IMG/VR virus record: IMGVR_UViG_3300031371_000002
Location: 1-64,000 of that record
DNA: 64,000 nt
From: a virus
Strand: one strand, 5' to 3'
Shown here: one piece after another, positions 44,112 through 51,838 of the stretch
Numbering within the stretch: position 1 is the stretch's first letter
Layout of the letters: each line of letters starts with the position of its first letter
Position numbers and translations under genes: made by a program
Notes under the pieces: model-generated
What the model was told of the DNA's origin: nothing
Seen by the model: the letters and a program-made list of their open reading frames with translations, nothing else
The model's database searches: none

Positions 44112-44801
44112 ATGAATAAACCTATTTTCTTTTTGCACATCACTAAAACAGGTGGGCAAACAATTGAGGAGCTTTTGAGGAGAAATTACTCTAAGGTTTT
44201 TCAATTTGGACATGATGAAGATTATAAAAGTCTTCCTCAAGGACATGAGGTGTATATGGGTCAGACAGCACCCTATACGAGGGACTTGATTGAAGGGGAT
44301 GTTTTCTCCTTTGCTTTTGTTCGTGATCCTGTTGAAAGGCTCGTTTCTTTTTATAACTATTATAAAGTTCATAAATTTAGACGAGTTAGATGGATTCATG
44401 CTGATGGAACTCATGAAGAGTATCCAATTGATTCAAGTCTTCCTTTGATTGAGTTCTTTGAACAAGAGCCTATTAAGAAAGTTTGTTTCAATCGTATGGC
44501 GAGGGATTTTGGAGCTGAGGAACCCCTATTCGATTTATCCAACAGCAACTTATCCTATGATAAATACGATTACTTTATGTCTAAAATAGATTCCTATGAT
44601 TTTATTGGTATCTTTGAGGAGTTTGATGAAAGCCTTTCTAGACTTGGAAAAATCTTAGGGAAAGATTTTGAAAAGATACATGTAAACAGGGTTAAGAAAG
44701 AAAAAGAAGTTGTTACAGAGGCAGAATATGAATATCTAGAGTATTATACAGCATATGATGAAGCTATATATGAATACTGTCTGAAGAAGTTTCACAAATG
44801 A
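44112..44801 (+). CDS. sulfotransferase (Sulfotransfer_2-like)
   Basis: FFLHITKTGGQTIEELL (6-22) is the 5'-phosphosulfate-binding loop, and FSFAFVRDPVERLVSFY (about 68-84) is the 3'-phosphate motif for PAPS. 229 aa fits. The enzyme would move sulfate from PAPS to a carbohydrate or protein. Phage sulfotransferases are uncommon; the target could be host surface glycans or a virion glycan. It has its own promoter and is coupled to the next gene. Confidence 0.8.
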   Translation: MNKPIFFLHITKTGGQTIEELLRRNYSKVFQFGHDEDYKSLPQGHEVYMGQTAPYTRDLIEGDVFSFAFVRDPVERLVSFYNYYKVHKFRRVRWIHADGTHEEYPIDSSLPLIEFFEQEPIKKVCFNRMARDFGAEEPLFDLSNSNLSYDKYDYFMSKIDSYDFIGIFEEFDESLSRLGKILGKDFEKIHVNRVKKEKEVVTEAEYEYLEYYTAYDEAIYEYCLKKFHK

Positions 44802-45355
44802 AAGACTTGTGTGTAGTCATAGGTGGAGCACAATGTTGGGAACAGGACTTTGAGAACTTTCTTGAACTTGTTCCTGATAATGCGGCTTTTGATATTGCTG
44901 TGATAAATGATCATATGGGAACATTTGATATGTTTCCTATTTCATGGATTTTCACATTGCATCCTGAAAAAATAGACAATTGGCTTTCAGCTAGAATTAA
45001 GCCAACATCTGCTAAAATTGTAACTATACAAAAGCCATCTAATGTAGAGTTATCTTCTGAGGTTTTTGAATATGTTCCCCATATTGGTTTATGCCAATCA
45101 GGTAGTTCAGGATTATATGCAGTTTGTAATCTATTGAATAGGTATGGATATAGAAAAGTTGTTGCTTGCGGTATTCCTATGACTTCTGAAAAGAATTATT
45201 TCAGAGATGAGAAGAAATGGCAACAATCTGATCTATATTATAAAGGTTGGAAAAAACCTGAGCTTAGGAAAATACTTCAACCAAGGTTCCGTAGTATGTC
45301 AGGATGGACTAAAGGAAGATTTTTAGCACCTGATAGAGAATGGTTAATGAAATAA
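44798..45355 (+). CDS. putative sugar-metabolism/glycosyltransferase-like protein, 185 aa
   Basis: ATGA-coupled to the sulfotransferase. Starts LCVVIGGAQCWEQDFENF (Rossmann-like) and has GSSGLYAVCNLLNRYGYRKV, then VVACGIPM, a pattern seen in DUF115-like and capsule glycosyltransferase proteins. With its partner it may synthesise or modify a sulfated sugar. No direct motif for the donor sugar. Confidence 0.5.
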   Translation: MKDLCVVIGGAQCWEQDFENFLELVPDNAAFDIAVINDHMGTFDMFPISWIFTLHPEKIDNWLSARIKPTSAKIVTIQKPSNVELSSEVFEYVPHIGLCQSGSSGLYAVCNLLNRYGYRKVVACGIPMTSEKNYFRDEKKWQQSDLYYKGWKKPELRKILQPRFRSMSGWTKGRFLAPDREWLMK

Positions 45356-45381
45356 ATTAAAAAAATAAAAGGAAAATATAA

Positions 45382-46362
45382 ATGAACGAAAAACAACAAG
45401 CACTGGTAAATGAATATGTAGAGATGTTTGGCTTCTCAGAAGAGCAAGCTATTGAAATGCTTAAAGAAGAAGGTAAACTTGGCGGAGGAGACTCTAACGT
45501 ATCTTTTAAACCAAATCTTCCAGAACTGAAGTTCTTCAATGGTGCTCTTGCAAGCCCTATGACTAAGCATAATAAAGCAGCCAAAAAAGAAAAGATTAAA
45601 TATACCTTTGAAGAAGACAATTTCTATCTTGGTGCTAAGACGGTAAAAGTTGGTGAGGGTGATGAGAAAAAGATTGACCCTAAGCAAACCGAGATTGGAA
45701 TACAAGTTGGAGAAGAAGCTGAGATCATTGTATGTTCTCAAGGTTTCTATGCTGGATATTACAATCCAAAGAATCCAAGCATTGCTGTAACGACAAATAT
45801 GGTTTCTCAACTGTTCGATGCTAAGAAAGTCCGAGACTTTAAAACAGGAAAGACAATTGAAGAACTATATGAAACTGGTAAATATGGTGAGAAGTCTGCA
45901 ACAGGCCAAGACAAGACTATCAAATGGAAACGTGTTGTGGGTCTTCTTGTTAAAACAGAAGATGGTTGGAAGAAAGCATTTACAGAAAAGAATATCGGTG
46001 CATTTGAAACAGATAGTTTCCATAGCTTCCTAGAGGCAACTGGAGATATGCCATTCAAATATCTTGGTAAAACTAAAATGGTTGAGTGGGAAATTGGTAA
46101 CTCATATAAAGTTGAGAAAGATCGTGCTCTGACTGATGATGAGTTTGCTGAAGTTCGTGATCTTGTTCTTGAAGTTAAACGAGAGATGCAAAATGTTATC
46201 AAAGAGCAAGCAGAGTTTGTGAATAACAAAAGCAATTCTACAGATGATGCTTCAGACGACACTTCTCCTAATAACCCTGTTGATGATGGCCTTGATCTAG
46301 ATAAAGAGTTCGGAGGAAGTGACAATCCAGATGATATTTTTGGGCCAGATAAGGTAGACTAA
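45382..46362 (+). CDS. single-stranded DNA-binding-like protein, 326 aa
   Basis: The N-terminal 25 residues are helical; the core is OB-fold-like beta (IKYTFEEDNFYLGAKTVKVG; KWKRVVGLLVKTEDGWKKAF). The last 45 residues are highly acidic and Asn/Ser-rich, ending DDIFGPDKVD, like an SSB C-terminal tip. Given its place in a replication operon, an SSB role is likely. Family T4 gp32 or T7 gp2.5 homology cannot be shown. Confidence 0.55.
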   Translation: MNEKQQALVNEYVEMFGFSEEQAIEMLKEEGKLGGGDSNVSFKPNLPELKFFNGALASPMTKHNKAAKKEKIKYTFEEDNFYLGAKTVKVGEGDEKKIDPKQTEIGIQVGEEAEIIVCSQGFYAGYYNPKNPSIAVTTNMVSQLFDAKKVRDFKTGKTIEELYETGKYGEKSATGQDKTIKWKRVVGLLVKTEDGWKKAFTEKNIGAFETDSFHSFLEATGDMPFKYLGKTKMVEWEIGNSYKVEKDRALTDDEFAEVRDLVLEVKREMQNVIKEQAEFVNNKSNSTDDASDDTSPNNPVDDGLDLDKEFGGSDNPDDIFGPDKVD

Positions 46363-46568
46363 TGTATATTGATTTTACCTTGGTAAAGACTTTTCTTAAA
46401 GCATACTTTGGTACAGCATTTAGTATTTTGATGGCTTCCTTTTTGGGGGCCTTCTTTGCGTATGCCACTTCTTTTCTACTAGATGCTGATCAAGGTAAAT
46501 GGATTGCAATGTGGTCTATGGCTTTTGCTCTTATCGGATTTGTATTGAAAGAAGGTTCTAGTGAGTAA
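46362..46568 (+). CDS. two-span membrane protein, 68 aa
   Basis: Starts at TAATG, overlapping the stop of the SSB-like gene. Two hydrophobic spans (about 15-37 and 48-62) with a short loop, a class II holin-like topology. It lies in the early operon, so another membrane role is equally possible. Confidence 0.5.
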   Translation: MYIDFTLVKTFLKAYFGTAFSILMASFLGAFFAYATSFLLDADQGKWIAMWSMAFALIGFVLKEGSSE

Positions 46569-47001
46569 GAAACAAGTTTGGATGGATATTGCAGAAAGAC
46601 TTGCAAAAGAATCTAAATGTGTTTCTCATTCTGTATCGTGTGTTATTGTGAAAGATAATCATATCCTTAGTACAGGGGTGAATGGAAGTCAATCAGGACA
46701 CACTAATTGCTGTGATGTCTTTCCAGATTATAATAAAGAAACTGATAGGGAGGCTCATCACCGATGGAGCAATATTCATGAAGTTCATGCTGAGAAGAAT
46801 GCCTTAAGATGGGTTGATAGAAGTGAATCATCAGATTCTACTTGTTATGTGACTCTTGAACCCTGTTTGGCTTGTTTTAAAGATATGCTTGCAGCAGGTA
46901 TTTCAGCGATCTACTTCAAAGATTATTATGATAAAAATGAATACAGAGAAGAAATGTTAGCAGAAGCTAAAAAAGCTGGTGTTACTTTTGAAAGGTTTTG
47001 A
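46561..47001 (+). CDS. dCMP deaminase
   Basis: 146 aa, GTG start. Zinc motif HAE (76-78) and PCLAC (101-105) match deoxycytidylate deaminases. It converts dCMP to dUMP for ThyX. It complements ThyX and RNR in the same operon. Confidence 0.9.
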   Translation: MSKKQVWMDIAERLAKESKCVSHSVSCVIVKDNHILSTGVNGSQSGHTNCCDVFPDYNKETDREAHHRWSNIHEVHAEKNALRWVDRSESSDSTCYVTLEPCLACFKDMLAAGISAIYFKDYYDKNEYREEMLAEAKKAGVTFERF

Positions 47002-47003
47002 TT

Positions 47004-47399
47004 ATGGCAGAAGTATCAAGCATCACTAAAAGCATGTTAAGGTATTATTGGGGAACCCTTATCAAAGGTCTTCTTGAATCTAAATGTGATAAGTGCTTAG
47101 GAGAAGGTTGCCCTCAATGTCATGATACAGGAAGAATGAAGTTTAGATTTGATATTGATGGAGAGCACTATGAAGTTCCTCTTTGGGTGTTTGATTCTAA
47201 AGGAATTCATGAGTTTCTAAAGAACATTTCAGAGAGATTTCCTAAGAAACACTCTGGAAAGCCCTTCTCAATGAGTCCAAATGGATCAGAGCCGCCTAAT
47301 ATGAGTGATATTTTGAACTATTTTGAAGAATTAGAGCTTTTAGCTCAATATAGCGGTATCTATTTGAATATTTCAGAGGATAAACGTGAGCAAAGTTAA
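47004..47399 (+). CDS. zinc-finger protein with CxxCxGxGC motif, 131 aa
   Basis: Start at ATG 47004 with AAAGG 8 bases upstream. CDKCLGEGCPQCHDTGRMKF (around 28-47) is a DnaJ-like Cys knuckle. The rest is helical. A GCTTAGG motif lies within the knuckle codons. A possible chaperone cofactor or nucleic acid-binding protein. Confidence 0.6.
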   Translation: MAEVSSITKSMLRYYWGTLIKGLLESKCDKCLGEGCPQCHDTGRMKFRFDIDGEHYEVPLWVFDSKGIHEFLKNISERFPKKHSGKPFSMSPNGSEPPNMSDILNYFEELELLAQYSGIYLNISEDKREQS

Positions 47400-47781
47400 A
47401 AATAAAGCAAATAAGCTTGAAAAGAACTTTTTTCATGTAGATAACCGTAAAAGTGACAAAAAGAACACTAAAACTAAGAAAAACAGGTCAGATGACGTTA
47501 TTGACGAAGAATACCTTGATTATGTGCGTAATTTGACCTGTTGTGTGAAGAATTGCACAGGAAATGCTGTTCCACATCATCTTATAGGAAGGAATCTTGG
47601 TAGAAATGATCATTTGGTGATTAATTTATGTGGTTTTCATCATAATTTAGGTGGAATTAATGAAGCTATTCACCAAATGGGAAAAGAATCTTGGCAAAAG
47701 AAGTTTAAAATAGATATTCAAGAAGGGGCTATAAAACTATATGAAAGATATAAGAAGGAGGTAAGTAGTGCCAAACAATGA
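47386..47781 (+). CDS. HNH/Ref-like nuclease (DUF968-type)
   Basis: 131 aa. LTCCVKNCTGNAVPHHLIG (about 50-68) and LVINLCGFHHNLGGINEAIH (about 78-97) match the Ref/HNH arrangement. Ref family proteins make RecA-dependent cuts; here it may resolve recombination intermediates. A basic N-terminus rich in Lys (KNKANKLEKNFFHVDNRKSD) suggests DNA contact. Confidence 0.65.
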   Translation: MSKVKNKANKLEKNFFHVDNRKSDKKNTKTKKNRSDDVIDEEYLDYVRNLTCCVKNCTGNAVPHHLIGRNLGRNDHLVINLCGFHHNLGGINEAIHQMGKESWQKKFKIDIQEGAIKLYERYKKEVSSAKQ

Positions 47782-47965
47782 AAATCACCCAAGAAAAAAG
47801 TTCATTACAGAACATTGGGAAGAGATGACTGATAAAGAGATGTATGAAGCAATGCTTGGAACAACTGCTGAAGCTCCTTCTGAAACTGCTGTAACAAGAT
47901 ATCGTCAAAGACTTGGGTTTTTAAGAGATAAAGAAATGATTTATAGAATGAGGGATAAGAAATGA
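47768..47965 (+). CDS. small HTH-like protein, 65 aa
   Basis: GTG start with AGGAGG upstream. The sequence (KFITEHWEEMTDKEMYEAML...ETAVTRYRQRLGF) resembles a phage HTH that begins WxxxTDxE. ATGA overlap with the next gene. Confidence 0.55.
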   Translation: MPNNENHPRKKFITEHWEEMTDKEMYEAMLGTTAEAPSETAVTRYRQRLGFLRDKEMIYRMRDKK

Positions 47966-48156
47966 TTGTAGAATTTAACGGATGGCATATTGATCTATCA
48001 AAAGTATCTGCTGTAAGCCCAGTTCAAGCTAACTACTCTTTCAATATCCATGAATCAGTAGTTATTACATTGGAGTTTGCTTCACAAGAAGAAGCAGATA
48101 CGGCTAGATCACAGTTTATTACTTTATGGCAAAGACCAAATAGGATGACTCAATGA
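47962..48156 (+). CDS. hypothetical protein, 64 aa
   Basis: ATGA-coupled at both ends. Two beta stretches (MIVEFNGWHIDLSKVSAVSP) and a helix (EEADTARSQFITLW). Looks like a small structured adaptor; no family recognised. Confidence 0.6.
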   Translation: MIVEFNGWHIDLSKVSAVSPVQANYSFNIHESVVITLEFASQEEADTARSQFITLWQRPNRMTQ

Positions 48157-48356
48157 TTATTCAATATCAAGACCCTTCCTTGGATATCCTAGAAGAAGGA
48201 GACATTGTTTATGATTTTTTAAATAAAAGGCAATTTACTATTTCAGGTAAAACTGCCCACTATGTTTCTCTAGAGGAAAGTAAATTTTGTAGACTTGCAA
48301 CTGATAATAAATTGGTAGGATGTGTACTCATCAGAAAAGTAGATATTGATATTTAG
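48153..48356 (+). CDS. hypothetical protein, 67 aa
   Basis: ATGA overlap with its neighbour. Beta-rich (LDILEEGDIVYDFLNKRQFT...KFCRLATDNKLVGCVLIRKV), like a small beta-barrel or KOW-like unit. It is the last gene before the structured RNA. Confidence 0.55.
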   Translation: MIIQYQDPSLDILEEGDIVYDFLNKRQFTISGKTAHYVSLEESKFCRLATDNKLVGCVLIRKVDIDI

Positions 48357-48382
48357 TGAATTTTGGTGAAATTGATACAACC

Positions 48383-48416
48383 TTTAAGAAAAAATTAAGT
48401 TATAAAAGGATATACT
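48383..48416 (+). promoter_or_regulatory. host-type promoter for the structured RNA
   Basis: TTTAAG (48383-48388), 5 bases, ATTAAG (48394-48399), 11 bases, TATACT (48411-48416). Exact class geometry and no ORF until 49107, so the product is expected to be an RNA starting near 48424. Confidence 0.8.
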
Positions 48417-48419
48417 TCT

Positions 48420-49080
48420 TATATAACTTCTCGCACATCTGCACGCAGACCGCCGAAAGGCAACATATATGGCTGGGTGTATTAAGGATGCAAAATGCGG
48501 GACATATCGTATGAATATACAAAAAGCAACAATTCGCTACAGAATGGGTATTTCTAGAGTACTTAATGTTGTAACAAAGATTCATACCAGTACGCCTCTG
48601 GCTTGTTTAATGTCAGAGGTCTACTTCCAATATCCTTCGGGACTACTCATATGAGGATATCGTGCCTAAGAGAATGAGCCAAAATCATTTCAGGTTTAAG
48701 CTGTTGTGCCTTTAAACAAGGTGTGGGTGGCTGGAAAGTCATAAGCCGTATCACCAAGACAGAGAGAAGAGCCTCACCTTCTCACATGAGGCGAAATTCC
48801 TTTTCATAAAATCCTATTGACGAATAGGTGCTCATTCCTCAGTATGCAGATAACGCTTAGGGAATGTTACACGGCTGGCCTCTCAATGTACGCTAGTCTT
48901 CTTTGAGTTGTGAAGTAGGATTACAGCACCTTCCTCCGGGAAACCCTTTATGGTTTAAAATGAGGCTACCCTACTTCCACTATCTATCCTCCTTGGTAGA
49001 ATATAGGTGAGCTTTTATAGCTTTGGTAAAGTTTGATTGATATGGTTGATTGGAGAATGTTTAGGGATAGGCATTCTCTT
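48420..49080 (+). ncRNA. large structured noncoding RNA (GOLLD/ROOL-like candidate)
   Basis: About 650 nt of unusually GC-rich sequence without a coding frame, with a promoter at its 5' end. Visible local hairpins: GCC-GAAA-GGC near 48450; CCTCTGGC with GTCAGAGG (48595-48621); UNCG loop TCC-TTCG-GGA within ATATCC/GGATAT (48630-48660); GTTTAA/TTAAAC (48693-48716); GCCTCA/TGAGGC (48771-48792); CCTATT-GACG-AATAGG (48813-48828); CATTCC/GGAATG (48833-48865); AAGTAGG/CCTACTT (48913-48976) with AAACC/GGTTT inside. Such length and ornate folding recall phage RNAs GOLLD and ROOL, but I cannot align it to either. It may be a multimeric RNA scaffold. Confidence 0.7.
49053..49078 (+). terminator. hairpin at the 3' end of the structured RNA
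   Basis: GAGAATG (49053-49059), 12-base loop, CATTCTC (49072-49078), then TTATGAG and TTATATTTTA. Not a clean U-tract, so it may be a 3' boundary or weak terminator rather than a strong one. Confidence 0.5.
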
Positions 49081-49106
49081 ATGAGTTATATTTTAAAAGG
49101 AAAGAT

Positions 49107-49328
49107 ATGTTTGATAAAGATTTTGATTTTATGGACTATTTTAATAACTTCATTGATGGAGAACTTGATAAGCGTTATCAAGAAGCAAAACGTAAAAGTA
49201 ACTTGACTTTATACAAAATGAAATCAGGTAGGTTTAAAATCATGGACTATTATAAGAATACTGTTTATGAATGTGATGATGTAGTTGTTGCAAAGAAGTA
49301 TTTTATTAAGATTACTATTGGAGAATAG
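49107..49328 (+). CDS. hypothetical protein, 73 aa
   Basis: First gene after the structured RNA; AAAGGAAAGAT site. MFDKDFDFMDYFNNFIDGEL is acidic and helical; KMKSGRFKIMDYY follows. No family recognised. Confidence 0.6.
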   Translation: MFDKDFDFMDYFNNFIDGELDKRYQEAKRKSNLTLYKMKSGRFKIMDYYKNTVYECDDVVVAKKYFIKITIGE

Positions 49329-49463
49329 ATGGAATTAGATTTCAAAAATGATTCATATTGTAAAATACTAATGTCTTTACTTATTATAGGTAAAATTGGA
49401 CCAAATGAATTTAGAGGTGATCTAGAAAAGTATGAGATATTTTTAAGAAGCTTAGGAAAATAA
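49329..49463 (+). CDS. hypothetical protein, 44 aa
   Basis: Starts directly after the previous stop and ends in the AGCTTAGGAAAATAA motif, so the GCTTAGG element codes its last residues (SLGK). A single hydrophobic patch (ILMSLLIIGKIG). Next gene overlaps its stop. Confidence 0.5.
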   Translation: MELDFKNDSYCKILMSLLIIGKIGPNEFRGDLEKYEIFLRSLGK

Positions 49464-49630
49464 TGAAAATAAAGATTCCACAAAATAGTGCTTATGATAT
49501 ATGTCTCTATAATGAAACACTACAAGTCTATGTTGATCTATATATTGTTAAAGCAAAGATCAAGAGAAGAGAACTATTGTGGGGATTAGACCCTAAAGAC
49601 ATTTTAGAATATTATATGGAGAACAAATGA
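49463..49630 (+). CDS. hypothetical protein, 55 aa
   Basis: TAATG overlap at its start, ATGA overlap into the next gene. Begins MKIKIPQNSAYDICLYNETL. Coupled on both sides, so it is probably translated. No family. Confidence 0.6.
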   Translation: MKIKIPQNSAYDICLYNETLQVYVDLYIVKAKIKRRELLWGLDPKDILEYYMENK

Positions 49631-50118
49631 ATAGAGAATACAAACTAACTTGGGATGTAAAGACAACTCCTTTTGCAAATGGAATCATTGAACAAGAAAC
49701 AACTGATATTTTCAATCAAACTATTAAAAAAGTTGTCAATACACAGGAAGAACAAATTAAACAAAGTCTTATCACTTTAGGTTGGCTTCCTCCAGAGTAT
49801 ATAAAGAACGTGCAAGATAGAGTAATTAAGAATAAGGATATTATGGAAGATAAAACTGTGGACGGCTCTTATGTAGTCCCTTTTGACAACAGGTTTGCAG
49901 TTCTTCATATTATTGAGGATGAAGCTAAAAAATTTAAAAGCTTAGGGAAAACTGCTAAACAGTATGATACTGAAATGAAAGATCATATTAAAGATATTCA
50001 AAATGAGTTGAAACCAAATACAGTTAATGAGTTTTACGGAATACGCTTAGAAGATTATACCAAAGAAGAACTTATTGTAATCATCAGTTGGATGGGAAAG
50101 AGAATGCGGCTTAAATGA
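49627..50118 (+). CDS. hypothetical protein, 163 aa
   Basis: ATGA-coupled. Mostly helical with a long middle coil (AKKFKSLGKTAKQYDTEMKD) whose codons include a GCTTAGG copy. The C-terminus EFYGIRLEDYTKEELIVII suggests a DNA- or protein-binding helical fold. Function unknown. Confidence 0.65.
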   Translation: MNREYKLTWDVKTTPFANGIIEQETTDIFNQTIKKVVNTQEEQIKQSLITLGWLPPEYIKNVQDRVIKNKDIMEDKTVDGSYVVPFDNRFAVLHIIEDEAKKFKSLGKTAKQYDTEMKDHIKDIQNELKPNTVNEFYGIRLEDYTKEELIVIISWMGKRMRLK

Positions 50119-50285
50119 AAAAAGTATATAAATCACTGATAACTTACTACGATAAAAAAGGTATTGCGGTATGCGAGTATTTTTACATCAAGATAACTTT
50201 CTTAGGGATCACTATTCATGAGGACACCTATGAGTTGTTTGATGAAGATAGAGATCATGAGTCTATTAGAGTTCATGAAATATAG
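50115..50285 (+). CDS. hypothetical protein, 56 aa
   Basis: ATGA overlap with the previous gene. Alternating strands (VYKSLITYYDKKGIAVCEYF then IKITFLGITIHEDTYE), likely a small beta sheet. Its stop overlaps the GTGAACATTT block of the next regulatory motif. Confidence 0.55.
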   Translation: MKKVYKSLITYYDKKGIAVCEYFYIKITFLGITIHEDTYELFDEDRDHESIRVHEI

Positions 50286-50308
50286 TGAACATTTGAAGAG
50301 AGCTTAGG
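50285..50308 (+). promoter_or_regulatory. composite GTGAACATTT-N7-GCTTAGG motif, copy 1
   Basis: GTGAACATTT at 50285-50294, 7 bases, GCTTAGG at 50302-50308, followed by AGATTAT. Two other copies have identical spacing (51496 and 51776). It may act as a promoter element or leader; the AGGAG inside it can also serve as the ribosome site of the gene at 50320. Confidence 0.55.
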
Positions 50309-50319
50309 AGATTATCACA

Positions 50320-50490
50320 ATGATACATACAGCTAAAGATGTAACATTACAAATTGCACAAGATACTAAAGTAACCATAAAGAATAGAAGTATCAAGAGT
50401 AAGGCTAGAAAGAAGAAAGTTATTAAACATGGTTATTTAAAGTTTAATGCTTCTAACTTCTCTATTGAGATTTGTAGTAAACATTTCTAG
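50320..50490 (+). CDS. basic hypothetical protein, 56 aa
   Basis: Rich in Lys and Arg (KVTIKNRSIKSKARKKKVIK), likely nucleic-acid binding. AGGAG from the GCTTAGGAG motif lies 9 bases upstream. The stop codon lies in a hairpin. Confidence 0.55.
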   Translation: MIHTAKDVTLQIAQDTKVTIKNRSIKSKARKKKVIKHGYLKFNASNFSIEICSKHF

Positions 50491-50512
50491 AAAAACTATA
50501 CTATTTTTCTAG
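50487..50512 (+). terminator. terminator-like hairpin with A/T stem
   Basis: CTAGAAAAA (50487-50495), loop, TTTTTCTAG (50504-50512). A second hairpin TTATATC/GATATAA follows near 50537-50560. The pair separates the upstream mini-operon from the gene at 50602. Confidence 0.5.
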
Positions 50513-50601
50513 ATTAAAAATGCTACATAGGTATCTTTATATCTAGTTTTATTGGATATAAGGGCTAAAAGAATACATACATATATTTTAAAGGAAAATA
50601 A

Positions 50602-50820
50602 ATGAATATAACTCTCATAAAAGATAATTTAGTTCTATATGGAGAAAGTGGGTATAGAGTTGTTCCAAAAGATAAGATTGTAGAATATGCGAAATCTGGA
50701 AAGATAACTTTTAAAGAAGCTCATGCTTTAAATCATTTTTTATGGAAGTTAAGTAATGATAAGTTTATGAGAGATATTGAAATGCTTAGTAATGGAACTT
50801 ATAAAAAGGAGAATGAATGA
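50602..50820 (+). CDS. hypothetical protein, 72 aa
   Basis: AAAGGAAAATAA site. MNITLIKDNLVLYGESGYRV then a helical part (EYAKSGKITFKEAHALNHFL). ATGA overlap with the next gene. Unknown role. Confidence 0.6.
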   Translation: MNITLIKDNLVLYGESGYRVVPKDKIVEYAKSGKITFKEAHALNHFLWKLSNDKFMRDIEMLSNGTYKKENE

Positions 50821-51011
50821 AAGCATATATAACAGAAGTAGAAATATATGATGACGATACAGATAGTAAAATGTTGATAGCAAAACTACAATCGTTTGAT
50901 GAAGAAGCATTCGTATTGACGATTAATGAGAGGATTGTTACTGGAGATGAGCTTCGTGAGATTGCTGATTTGTTAGATTCTGATATTTTGAGAAAACCTT
51001 TGGGGGTGTAA
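50817..51011 (+). CDS. hypothetical protein, 64 aa
   Basis: ATGA-coupled. Acidic: MKAYITEVEIYDDDTDSKML then a helical end (TGDELREIADLLDSDI). The layout resembles a small regulator; no family assigned. Confidence 0.6.
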   Translation: MKAYITEVEIYDDDTDSKMLIAKLQSFDEEAFVLTINERIVTGDELREIADLLDSDILRKPLGV

Positions 51012-51013
51012 CT

Positions 51014-51097
51014 ATGATCTGTACCGACCGTGTTATTTTGTTAGTTATATTTCTTGTACTTATTGGGTATATGTATTGGGTTTTTAGAAGATGGTGA
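51014..51097 (+). CDS. 27-aa membrane microprotein
   Basis: One hydrophobic span (VILLVIFLVLIGYMYWVF) ending FRRW. It starts two bases after the previous stop. A possible membrane-active peptide; the small size keeps confidence modest. Confidence 0.45.
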   Translation: MICTDRVILLVIFLVLIGYMYWVFRRW

Positions 51098-51181
51098 CTC
51101 CGAAGGAAGAATATTCTACTATAATTGGGTTATATAAATTTTATCTTGCTTAGGGAAATATTACAAAAAGGAATATCTATA

Positions 51182-51493
51182 ATGGAAAAACAAGAGTTAA
51201 CTAATAAGAACGTAATACATATATTTATACAAACTGAAAAGGGCTGTGATCCTATGGAAGGTGAATACTCACTATCTATTGGTAATATGAAATATCCTTT
51301 AGATATCTCTTCTCCTGGTGGAGTAGATGATGTATCTTTGATAAAGGATGCAATAGAAAATGAATTTGATCTAAGCGGCCTCCCTGAAGAAGGATTAACA
51401 GAAGTTGTTCTGATTGAATCTGGAGAATGGGAAGATGTATTCTGGCATAAATACTATAATGTATTTAGATATGAGATTCAATATTCTAGTTGA
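51182..51493 (+). CDS. hypothetical protein, 103 aa
   Basis: ATG at 51182 chosen because AAAAAGGAATATCTATA precedes it; the long frame from 51125 would overlap a GCTTAGG motif. Beta-rich with IHIFIQTEKGCDPMEGEYSL and an acidic patch. Unknown role. Confidence 0.6.
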   Translation: MEKQELTNKNVIHIFIQTEKGCDPMEGEYSLSIGNMKYPLDISSPGGVDDVSLIKDAIENEFDLSGLPEEGLTEVVLIESGEWEDVFWHKYYNVFRYEIQYSS

Positions 51494-51495
51494 TA

Positions 51496-51532
51496 GTGAA
51501 CATTTAGATTGAGCTTAGGGGAAGATTATAAA
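51496..51532 (+). promoter_or_regulatory. composite GTGAACATTT / GCTTAGG / TATAAA motif, copy 2
   Basis: GTGAACATTT (51496-51505), 7 bases, GCTTAGG (51513-51519), 7 bases, TATAAA (51527-51532). The spacing suggests one promoter-like unit immediately upstream of the gene at 51556. Confidence 0.6.
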
Positions 51533-51555
51533 AATAAGCATATAGGAGACAACAT

Positions 51556-51798
51556 ATGAAAGTAAAAGTAGGAGATATAATCCAAAATCCCTCTGTATCT
51601 GAAGATCACCCTAATTACAGATCACTTGTAATTAAAACTGGAAACACTCTAACTTCAGAAGCTATTGGTATTTATTCAAAAAGAAAAGTTAAATATTATA
51701 CATCAGACCTGAATGCAAATTTTAAAGTTGTAGGTAGAGGTCACGTTGAAATTATTGTAGATGGGTTATATAATAGTGAACATTTAGATTTAGCTTAG
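51556..51798 (+). CDS. hypothetical protein, 80 aa
   Basis: AGGAGACAACAT site. Strands and loops (MKVKVGDIIQNPSVSEDHPN; KVKYYTSDLNANFKVVGRGH). Its last codons and stop are built from the next composite motif (GATTTAGCTTAG), so coding and regulatory sequence overlap. Confidence 0.6.
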   Translation: MKVKVGDIIQNPSVSEDHPNYRSLVIKTGNTLTSEAIGIYSKRKVKYYTSDLNANFKVVGRGHVEIIVDGLYNSEHLDLA

Positions 51799-51811
51799 GA
51801 AAAGATTAACA
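51776..51811 (+). promoter_or_regulatory. composite motif, copy 3, overlapping a gene end
   Basis: GTGAACATTT (51776-51785), 7 bases, GCTTAGG (51793-51799), 7 bases, then TAACAT. It covers the stop codon of the upstream gene and lies 28 bp before the next ATG. Confidence 0.5.
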
Positions 51812-51838
51812 TATAGTAGTATAGAAGGAGAAAGATAT

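Noticed and set aside
48469-48654. A 61-codon frame within the noncoding block
   Set aside because: No ribosome site, no homology-like pattern, and it overlaps several stem-loops of the structured RNA.
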